From positions 1 to 23,137 of the IMG/VR virus record IMGVR_UViG_3300044646_002324: a stretch of 23,137 nucleotides of DNA. The stretch is one strand, 5' to 3'. The position numbers were made by a program, and so were the translations under genes. Under the pieces are notes generated by a model. The model was not told where the DNA came from and searched no databases. It saw only the letters and a list, made by a program, of their open reading frames with translations. Positions 1 to 4,889 of this stretch are shown here, in pieces. Within the stretch, counting starts at the first letter, position 1. Every line of letters starts with the position of its first letter. The DNA comes from a virus.

Positions 1-609
1 TGGCCCCTGGAAAAGATTGATCTGCTGCGCAGCCTTTGGGCGCGCGGCGATAGCGGCTCAGAAATTGGCCGCATCATGGGGATTTCGAAAAACGCCGTGG
101 TGGGTAAGGCGCATCGGCTGCTCCTGCCCCCGCGCCCTTCGCCGATCAAGGCGGGGCGGCGGCAGTATAGCGCGCGGCGCCATGGGGGTGTTGTGGTGCG
201 GCGCGCGGCGGCGGGTGTTGAATTTCCTCCGGCATCCGCCGCCAGAACAAGCTTGGGCGCCACGGGTGCCCCAAGGCCGGGCGCAGCGGCTTTTTCTGCG
301 CAGCATGACGTTTCCTCCCTATCCAACTTCCCCGCGCTGGCGGCGCGCTTAACGAACCCGTCGCCAGCGCGGGGCTTTTTGGGTGGGGCAGAGGCGAAGC
401 GGGAAAAGGCGGCGGCGCAGCCAAGGCCGCAGGTGTTTCAGGTGCGGGGCTGTCAGTTTCCGTTATGGCCGCATGGGGTGCGCGTGGCGCTGGAAGATAT
501 GCGCTTCTGTGATGCGGCCCCACGACGCAACAAGGATGGCCGGCAGGATAGCGCTTATTGCGCGGCGCATCATGCGGTGTGCTTCCAGAAGGCGAGGGAA
601 GCGGCGTGA
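1..609 (+). CDS. GcrA-like cell cycle regulator (5' end cut by window)
   Basis: GcrA is an alphaproteobacterial transcription factor that works with sigma70 at promoters carrying methylated GANTC sites. The frame is open from base 1; only a few N-terminal residues seem to be missing, because the family normally begins M-x-W and the first visible residue is Trp. Visible features are an N-terminal helix-turn-helix (LLRSLWARGDSGSEIGRIM followed by SKNAVVGKAHRL, residues about 8-41), a long low-complexity Ala/Arg/Pro/Gly linker, and a Cys/His C-terminal motif (GCQFPLW, FCDAAPR, YCAAHH) matching the family's CxWP...FC...YC..H signature. The linker DNA contains a strong terminator-like hairpin (330-380), which is odd for coding sequence. 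The stop overlaps the next start by one base (TGATG). This copy is probably phage-borne rather than the host's housekeeping GcrA, given the phage genes that follow; that is inference. Confidence 0.8.
   Translation, partial: WPLEKIDLLRSLWARGDSGSEIGRIMGISKNAVVGKAHRLLLPPRPSPIKAGRRQYSARRHGGVVVRRAAAGVEFPPASAARTSLGATGAPRPGAAAFSAQHDVSSLSNFPALAARLTNPSPARGFLGGAEAKREKAAAQPRPQVFQVRGCQFPLWPHGVRVALEDMRFCDAAPRRNKDGRQDSAYCAAHHAVCFQKAREAA
276..295 (+). terminator. weak terminator-like hairpin inside the GcrA linker
   Basis: A short stem GCCG (276-279) / CGGC (287-290) with a 7-base loop is followed at once by five T residues (291-295). An alternative overlapping stem GCGCAG (281-286) / CTGCGC (296-301) would place the T-run in its loop. 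It lies inside an open reading frame and the stem is short, so a terminator role is uncertain. Its closeness to the stronger hairpin at 330-380 is the main reason to list it. Confidence 0.25.
330..380 (+). terminator. strong intrinsic-terminator-like hairpin inside the GcrA frame
   Basis: A perfect 13-bp stem, CCCCGCGCTGGCG (330-342) with CGCCAGCGCGGGG (362-374), encloses a 19-base loop and is followed by C and five T residues (376-380). This is the textbook form of a Rho-independent terminator on the plus strand. It falls within the poorly conserved linker of the GcrA-like protein and is in frame with it. It may terminate or attenuate transcription within the gene, or be a piece of intergenic DNA captured into the linker. 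Confidence 0.55.
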
Positions 610-758
610 TGGGCGGTGTTTTCATGAGTGAAACGGAAAAGGCGAAGCTGGCCACGCTGCGCACGCTGGCGGAAGTGTATTTGAAAATCGGCGCGATCAA
701 GGATGTGCAGCGCGCGCTGGATGATATGCGCGATGTGCTGGAAGGGCGTGGGGAGTGA
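609..758 (+). CDS. small unknown protein in the early operon
   Basis: A 49-aa frame with no family that I recognise. The chosen ATG overlaps the GcrA stop (TGATG) and has AGGGAA eight bases upstream (595-600). A second in-frame ATG at 624 (MSETEKAKLATL...) gives a 44-aa product with a weaker GGGCGG upstream; either start is possible. From residue 6 on, the protein is charged and helical, with a heptad-like run of Leu/Ile/Val (LATLRTLAEVYLKIGAIKDVQRAL), suggesting one or two amphipathic helices and perhaps dimerisation. Its last codons overlap the GTG start of the next gene (755), so translation is probably coupled. Confidence 0.6.
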   Translation: MGGVFMSETEKAKLATLRTLAEVYLKIGAIKDVQRALDDMRDVLEGRGE

Positions 759-1282
759 GCGCCGCCGCCCTCGCCCCTGATCTGCGCGCCCGGATCGCAT
801 CCGCGTGGGATGATCGGCCGCCGCACGGGCTCGAGACTGGCATCTACGCGCCGCTGCCCAAGCGCGGCACCAAGGCGGGTGAGCGCATTTCGTTTGAATT
901 TGCCGAAGAGCTTACCTTGCATGATCCGGCGCATCTGGCGCGGGCGCTGGCGGCCATGGGCCTCACGCGGCGGATCATGACCGCGCCGCGCGCGGGCACG
1001 CCGCTTTGGTATGAAAGCCGCCTGCGCGGGGCTGATGTGCGCGATAGCATGCTGGATTGGCCGGTGCTGCTGATGGCCTCGGCTGAAGGTGTGGTGGATG
1101 CGCATTGGATTTGGCTTTGCGCGGTTTCCGGGAATTGGAAAACGGCTTCGGGTGGCGCGCGGGGGATGCGTGTTGTCTCGCTGGCGCAATTCATCTGGGG
1201 CGTTTCCGAATATGAAGCCGCGCGCAGGTTGTGCCGCGCCAATGGCTGGAAGGGGGTGCTCCGTGTCGGCGACCTTCGATGA
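755..1282 (+). CDS. hypothetical protein, possibly a zinc-less relative of a CHC2 primase domain
   Basis: A 175-aa protein starting at GTG 755, overlapping the previous stop by four bases (GTGA). I do not recognise the family with certainty. The C-terminal stretch (VVSLAQFIWGVSEYEAARRLCRANGW, given here as overlapping pieces of residues about 140-168) has the shape of the helical tail of CHC2-type primase zinc domains, where G-(D/x)-V-x-x-(L/F)-...-G-(V/L)-S-...-E-A-x-x-x-L follows the zinc site. The Cys/His ligands expected for such a zinc ribbon are absent here. The gene sits directly upstream of, and overlaps by 20 bases, a primase/helicase-type ATPase, which suits a replication accessory role. 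That role is inferred from context only. Confidence 0.7.
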   Translation: MSAAALAPDLRARIASAWDDRPPHGLETGIYAPLPKRGTKAGERISFEFAEELTLHDPAHLARALAAMGLTRRIMTAPRAGTPLWYESRLRGADVRDSMLDWPVLLMASAEGVVDAHWIWLCAVSGNWKTASGGARGMRVVSLAQFIWGVSEYEAARRLCRANGWKGVLRVGDLR

Positions 1283-3086
1283 TGGGTTTGACAAGGCGCT
1301 TTCGGATGCCTCCCGCCAGTTGAAGGTGGTGGAAGGTGGCAAGGGGCGGCGTGGTGGTGGCGGTGGTGGTGATTCTTCCCCGCCGGAAGCCCCGCCGGAA
1401 GATTTGGATTGGTCCCGCGCGCCGGTGGAATGCCTGGGCGTCTGCGGTGAGACCTGGTGGTTTGTGGATGCGTATCGGCAGATCATCAGCATTGCGGCGG
1501 GCAAGCTTTCGGCGCGTGGTGCGTTGAATGCCCTGCTGGGTGGTGATGCCACGGGTTGGGCCGCGCGCTACTGGCCGGAATTTGACAAGGAAGGGAAGAA
1601 AACCGGGGATTACAGCCCGCGCAAGCTGCATAAGGCGCTGGCGGAGCGCATGACGGAAGTGGGCTTGTTTGACCCTGCCACGCCGCGGCGCGGGCCTGGC
1701 GTGTGGCTGCATCAGGGCAAGCCTGTGGTGCATGCCGGTGCGCGGGTGTTTTTCCAGGATGGCGCCCGCAAGCCAAGCTTCATTCGTGATGGCATCGCGT
1801 ATATCGCGGCCCGCGCCATTGCCCTGCCCAATGATGGGCAAGATGATCGGCCCGCGCCTGGTGCTGCCGCGCTGGCCGAAGAAGCGGAAGCAGTTTTCCG
1901 ACAATGGAATTGGGAAAACGGCGCATCGGATCGGATGCTGCTGGGTTGGTGGACCATTGCCAATTTGGGCGCCCTGGCGCCCATGCGGCCCTTGGCCATG
2001 ATTGATGGGCAGGAAGGCGCTGGCAAATCCACGCTGCTCGAAATTCTGGCGGCGCTTTGCCCTGCCGGTGAAATGACGAATGACACCACGGAAGCCGGGT
2101 TGCGGCAGCGCATGAATCAGCGCGCGGCGCCGATGATCCTGGATGAATTTGAAGGGGAAGAATTGCTGCGCGTGCTGGCGATGCTGCGGCGCATTGTGAC
2201 CGGGGAAGGTAGCCGGTCCTTCCGTGGGCAGGGCAGCCAGACCGCCGTGGTGACGGAAGTGGTCGGCACCGCCGTCATGGGCGCGATCGGCGCGCCTGTG
2301 GCCAATAGCGCGGAAACCACCCGCATTCTGCGCTTGATGCTCTGGCCCCGCGCCCCGGGCGTGGCAAGCCTGGACAAGGCGGCGTTGCTCAGCTGGTGCC
2401 AGGAAGCCGCCCCTGCATTGTGGGGGCGGGCTATCGCTGCCTGGCCGCGTGTGCAGGCGAATGCGGCGATGATGCGGCGCGTTTTGGATAAGCAGGCCTG
2501 TTCGCCGCGCTATGCGGATATGTTGGGCTGGTTGATCGGCGCGCGGGAAGCCATGGTGGCTGATCTGCCGCTGACGGAAGCGCAGGCGGAAGCCGCGCTG
2601 GAATGGGCCTGGGGTTGGGTGGTGACGGAAGCCGAACAGGCGGAAGACACCACGGCGGCGCGCTGCCTGCAGCATTTGATGGCCTGCCCCATCCTGACCG
2701 GGCCAGGCCATTCGGAAACCGTGGCGGTCTTGGTTGAGCGCGCCTTGCGGGAGCCCGAAGCGCCTGCCACGCGGCTGCTGGCGGAGCTTGGCCTGCGCCT
2801 GGCCCCGTGCCCCATTGATGGGGGTGATCCGGCGCGCGTGGGGCTCTACGTCGCGGCGGGGCGAAGGCCGGCGCTGGCCAGGCTGTATCAGCAAACGGAA
2901 TGGCAGGGCGGGCGATGGGGCACGGTGTTGGCCCAGCTTCGCATGCGCGCCGATGGCGAAGAGGTCAGGGCCCAGCCGATCAAGACGCGGGTGCGCTTTT
3001 CGGGGGAGAATGACAGGGCTCAGGCGGTCTGGCTGGCGCCGGAATTGCTGCCTTCGGGCTCTCGCAAGGGGGTCGGGATGGATTGA
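1263..3086 (+). CDS. phage replication ATPase (primase/helicase type)
   Basis: A 607-aa protein with a P-loop ATPase core in its middle: Walker A GQEGAGKST at residues 249-257 and Walker B MILDE at 291-295 (catalytic D294/E295). The arrangement resembles the C-terminal helicase-like domains of phage/plasmid primases and SF3-like ATPases. The N-terminus (residues 1-50) is a Gly/Pro-rich linker with a run of Gly. The C-terminal part after about 430 is helical and unassigned; no Toprim or canonical primase motif is seen. The frame is open further upstream, but GTG 1263 is preferred because it has AAGGGGG just upstream and gives only a 20-base overlap with the previous gene. Probable role: loading or unwinding at the phage origin, for which the repeat array immediately downstream is the best candidate. 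Confidence 0.75.
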   Translation: MSATFDDGFDKALSDASRQLKVVEGGKGRRGGGGGGDSSPPEAPPEDLDWSRAPVECLGVCGETWWFVDAYRQIISIAAGKLSARGALNALLGGDATGWAARYWPEFDKEGKKTGDYSPRKLHKALAERMTEVGLFDPATPRRGPGVWLHQGKPVVHAGARVFFQDGARKPSFIRDGIAYIAARAIALPNDGQDDRPAPGAAALAEEAEAVFRQWNWENGASDRMLLGWWTIANLGALAPMRPLAMIDGQEGAGKSTLLEILAALCPAGEMTNDTTEAGLRQRMNQRAAPMILDEFEGEELLRVLAMLRRIVTGEGSRSFRGQGSQTAVVTEVVGTAVMGAIGAPVANSAETTRILRLMLWPRAPGVASLDKAALLSWCQEAAPALWGRAIAAWPRVQANAAMMRRVLDKQACSPRYADMLGWLIGAREAMVADLPLTEAQAEAALEWAWGWVVTEAEQAEDTTAARCLQHLMACPILTGPGHSETVAVLVERALREPEAPATRLLAELGLRLAPCPIDGGDPARVGLYVAAGRRPALARLYQQTEWQGGRWGTVLAQLRMRADGEEVRAQPIKTRVRFSGENDRAQAVWLAPELLPSGSRKGVGMD

Positions 3087-3210
3087 AGTGTCCCGCCAAT
3101 TGTCCCGCTAAAGGTGTGATTTGTCCCGCTGGCGCGGGGTAAGTCTTTGAAAACACTGACAGCGGGACAGCGGGACAAGCGGGACAGGGCATTTCCTCAT
3201 GTGTGCGCGG

Positions 3211-3225
3211 GCGCGCGTCGCGCGC
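3211..3225. repeat. GC-only inverted repeat in the centre of the site array
   Basis: GCGCGCG (3211-3217), a single T, then CGCGCGC (3219-3225) form a near-perfect palindrome between the second and third triplets of the TGTCCCGC array. It could extrude as a small cruciform or be a protein-binding dyad. No T-run follows, so it is not a typical terminator. Confidence 0.4.
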
Positions 3226-3269
3226 ATTTACAGGAATACGTGTGTCCCGCATGTACCGCATGTCCCGCT

Positions 3270-3313
3270 GAATAAAATAATAAATAATAACAAATAGATA
3301 GATAGATAGATAA
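3270..3313. repeat. AT-rich tract with TAGA microsatellite
   Basis: About 44 bases almost free of G and C in an otherwise GC-rich phage. The left part is AATAAAATAATAAATAATAA-like. The right part is a tetranucleotide repeat, four TAGA units at 3295-3310 plus TA. It lies between inverted triplets of the GCGGGACA sites, the position expected of a DNA-unwinding element in an iteron origin. A slippage-prone tract affecting spacing of a promoter for the gene at 3375 is an alternative. Confidence 0.6.
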
Positions 3314-3374
3314 GGGACAAAGGGCGGGACAGTTTTTCTGGGTGCGGGACAAATCGGGCGAAAGGGGTGGCGAT

Positions 3375-4097
3375 ATGGCGGATATCAAGAAGATTCAGGG
3401 GCTTTATGACGCGATCGGCGTTGTGCAGCCTGGGGTCTCATGGGTCACTGGCGATGGCATGGCGCGGCGGGTGGTGGAATCAGCCCATGCCCGTGCGATG
3501 GCCGAAGAAGCCCGTGCGCTGGCGGCTCAGTGCCGTCCAGACCCGCTGTTCAGGCTTCCGGCTGAATATGACCCTGAAGCGGCTGTGCGGGCTGCGGAAG
3601 GCCTGGCGCGGCGGGTGGTGCATCAGCGGGTGATGCGGGCGGATAAGCTGGCAGGGCTGCGGGATGGCGGGCGGATCACGGCCGCAGAGTATCGGGCGGG
3701 GCAGGAAATCCGCATGGTGGTGGAATTCCTGGATGGCGGGCGCATGCCGATGGTGCGCAGCCAGTGGGCGGAAAGGTTGGCAAGCGGATCGAACGCTGCT
3801 GAGTGTTTGGTCTATGTCGAGGAAGCGGAGCGTGAGCGCTTCGGCCCCTGGCGCGCCTGGGCAAGGCGGCATCCAGCGCGGCGGCTGCCTCGGCGGTCTG
3901 ATGAAACGCTGGAAGACCTGACGCGCCTGGTGGTGGTGAAGGGCAGGGGCGTCCAACAAGTGGCAGATGCGTTGGCGATTGATAGGCGGAATGCCCTGGT
4001 TCGGCTGCGTCAAAGCCTGGGCTGGTATGTGGAAAGGGCCGGCTGGGCAGGCTGTGAAAATAGCCGCTTGACTTCCCACCCGGTTTCGGTGCTATGA
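3375..4097 (+). CDS. DUF6456-like regulatory/replication protein
   Basis: A 240-aa protein beginning MADIKKIQGLYDAIG; ATG 3375 has AAAGGGG (3361-3367) seven bases upstream, better than the upstream in-frame GTG at 3342, which would start inside the site array. The middle (LAGLRDGGRITAAEYRAG, then a region with EEAERERFG) and the C-terminal helix-turn-helix-like part (residues about 188-222, GRGVQQVADALAIDRRNALVRLRQSL split over this span) resemble the alphaproteobacterial DUF6456 family, often found in prophages upstream of the terminase. It is Arg-rich, consistent with DNA binding. Its position between the repeat array and the late promoter region suggests control of replication or of late genes. 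Family assignment is from pattern memory and is moderate. Confidence 0.65.
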   Translation: MADIKKIQGLYDAIGVVQPGVSWVTGDGMARRVVESAHARAMAEEARALAAQCRPDPLFRLPAEYDPEAAVRAAEGLARRVVHQRVMRADKLAGLRDGGRITAAEYRAGQEIRMVVEFLDGGRMPMVRSQWAERLASGSNAAECLVYVEEAERERFGPWRAWARRHPARRLPRRSDETLEDLTRLVVVKGRGVQQVADALAIDRRNALVRLRQSLGWYVERAGWAGCENSRLTSHPVSVL

Positions 4098-4098
4098 A
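4068..4098 (+). promoter_or_regulatory. candidate sigma70-type promoter for the terminase operon
   Basis: TTGACT (4068-4073) and TATGAA (4093-4098) are separated by 19 bases, longer than the ideal 17. The -35 element matches the consensus TTGACA at five of six positions. It overlaps the end of the preceding gene and lies upstream of the non-coding leader before the small terminase gene, so it is well placed to start late transcription. Confidence 0.4.
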
Positions 4099-4158
4099 TA
4101 CCTATCTCGCAGAAGTGCGCCCGGCGCCTTCAAGCTTTGAGAAAATCCTTCTATCACT

Positions 4159-4200
4159 TTGGCACGCCGCTTGCGTGTCAAGTTGGCACGGCGCTTGCGC
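4159..4200 (+). promoter_or_regulatory. two tandem sigma54-type (-24/-12) promoter matches
   Basis: Two 24-bp direct-repeat units each contain TTGGCACG-N4-TTGC. The first has its -24 GG at 4161-4162 and -12 GC at 4173-4174. The second has GG at 4185-4186 and GC at 4197-4198. Both keep the exact ten-base spacing between GG and GC required by sigma54 and match the full core TGGCACG-N4-TTGC. They lie about 200 bp upstream of the terminase small subunit gene in non-coding DNA. Sigma54 promoters would make late expression dependent on RpoN and an enhancer-binding activator; none is seen in this window. A tandem operator with a chance sigma54 resemblance is the alternative. Confidence 0.5.
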
Positions 4201-4238
4201 TGTGGATAACCGCGGGTCCTCCCCGGCGGATTTGTATG

Positions 4239-4264
4239 CGGGCGGCTTTGCGCGCCCGAGTTTT
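4239..4264 (+). terminator. short hairpin with T-run in the late leader
   Basis: CGGGCG (4239-4244) pairs perfectly with CGCCCG (4253-4258) around an 8-base loop and is followed by AG and four T residues (4261-4264). It has the form of a weak intrinsic terminator. Lying downstream of the sigma54-like elements and upstream of the terminase genes, it could act as an attenuator or an antitermination target; a chance hairpin is also possible. Confidence 0.3.
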
Positions 4265-4287
4265 CTAGTCTGGAAATTGAAAAAAAG

Positions 4288-4326
4288 GGTTCATTTTGGT
4301 TCACAGAACCGCCCGGAAGTTCACCA
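4288..4326. repeat. GTTCA repeats upstream of terminase small subunit
   Basis: GGTTCA (4288-4293), TGGTTCAC (4297-4304) and AGTTCACC (4319-4326) are three direct copies of a GTTCA core, with an inverted GAACC at 4306-4310 forming a dyad with the first two. Terminase small subunits often bind repeats next to their own gene (cosB-like sites), and phage operators look similar. No experimental or comparative evidence is available, so the role is open. Confidence 0.35.
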
Positions 4327-4367
4327 GGCAAGAATGATTTTCTCCTGTTTTTCAGGAAAAATGCGAC

Positions 4368-4889
4368 ATGGCCGCTGAAGCAAAGCTGACGGTTGGCACT
4401 AAGGCCCAATATGCCGAGCATCGCGGCTGTTCGAAGGCGTATGTTTCCAAGCTGATCCGCTTGGGCAAGCTGGCGGCGCCGGCGCTGATGGCTGATGGTC
4501 GCGTGAATTTTATTCTGGCCGATCAGATGATCGGTGCGCCAAGTGCCGCCGATGCCGAATCGCTTTTCTCCGCGGCGGATGGTGTTGGCCCAAACTATTC
4601 CGCTGAGCGCGCCAAGCGCGAAGCGGCGGAAGCGGCGCTGGCTGAGCTCCGGCTCCAGGAAAAGCAGCGCGAAGTGGTGAAGACCGATGCCGTTTCTCAG
4701 GCCGCCACCAGTGTTTTTGGCCGTGCCATGGCGCGGTTTTCGGAAGCCTGGCCGGAATTGGCTGTGCCGCTGGCGGCAATGACCGATCCAGCGGCCATCG
4801 CAGACCGCCTGGCGGATGAACAGAAGCGCATCATGGCCGCGCTGCACAAGGAATTCATGGAGGATGTTGCCCGCCGATCCGCCGCGTGA
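4368..4889 (+). CDS. terminase small subunit (Nu1-like)
   Basis: A 173-aa DNA-packaging protein that would recognise phage DNA and bring the large terminase to it. The N-terminal 50 residues form a winged-helix/MerR-like DNA-binding motif (KAQYAEHRGCSKAYVSKLIR, then GKL) as in lambda Nu1-type small terminases. A charged, Ala-rich helical segment (about residues 78-110, RAKREAAEAALAELRLQEKQ) likely forms a coiled coil for oligomerisation, and the C-terminal third would contact the large subunit. ATG 4368 follows AGGAAAA (4354-4360) by seven bases. Its last 26 bases overlap the start of the large terminase gene, the usual partner. Confidence 0.85.
   Translation: MAAEAKLTVGTKAQYAEHRGCSKAYVSKLIRLGKLAAPALMADGRVNFILADQMIGAPSAADAESLFSAADGVGPNYSAERAKREAAEAALAELRLQEKQREVVKTDAVSQAATSVFGRAMARFSEAWPELAVPLAAMTDPAAIADRLADEQKRIMAALHKEFMEDVARRSAA

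Larger units (their letters stand above)
3087..3374. repeat. ordered array of TGTCCCGC / GCGGGACA sites, candidate origin or operator region
   Basis: This 288-bp non-coding gap carries ten perfect 8-bp sites. Plus orientation (TGTCCCGC): 3091, 3103, 3122, 3243, 3261. Minus orientation (GCGGGACA): 3162, 3170, 3179, 3324, 3344. Two degenerate sites complete the pattern: TGTACCGC at 3252 and AAGGGACA at 3312. With these, the order is three plus, three minus, three plus, three minus. Outer triplets have spacings of 12 then about 20 bp, inner ones 8-9 bp. Many copies extend to TTGTCCCGCT or its complement. Between the last two triplets lies an A/T-only-like stretch (about 3270-3313). The flanking genes encode a replication ATPase and a regulator, so both an origin (iterons plus unwinding element) and an operator cluster fit. 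Confidence 0.8.

Noticed and set aside
1089-1262. Upstream extension of the ATPase gene to position 1089
   Set aside because: This part lies wholly inside the preceding gene in another frame; GTG 1263 has a clear AAGGGGG site just upstream.
146-1552. Long minus-strand open frame of 468 codons
   Set aside because: It is antisense to four plus-strand genes, Pro/Arg/His-rich with no domain, and typical of antisense open frames in GC-rich DNA.
1191-2894. Minus-strand open frame of 567 codons opposite the ATPase gene
   Set aside because: Its product is Arg/His/Gln/Pro-rich low complexity, while the opposite strand has clear Walker motifs.
3091-3351. CRISPR array reading of the repeated 8-bp sites
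   Set aside because: The repeats are far too short, occur in both orientations and lack regular spacers.
3197-3388. Minus-strand 63-codon frame across the repeat array
   Set aside because: It consists of translated TGTCCCGC repeats and the AT-rich microsatellite; no ribosome binding site or family.
4094-4378. 94-codon plus frame in the leader before the small terminase
   Set aside because: It has no ribosome binding site, overlaps promoter-like and repeat elements, and its composition is unlike protein; treated as non-coding leader.
4092-4847. Minus-strand 251-codon frame opposite the small terminase
   Set aside because: Antisense of a well-supported gene, with no recognisable domain.
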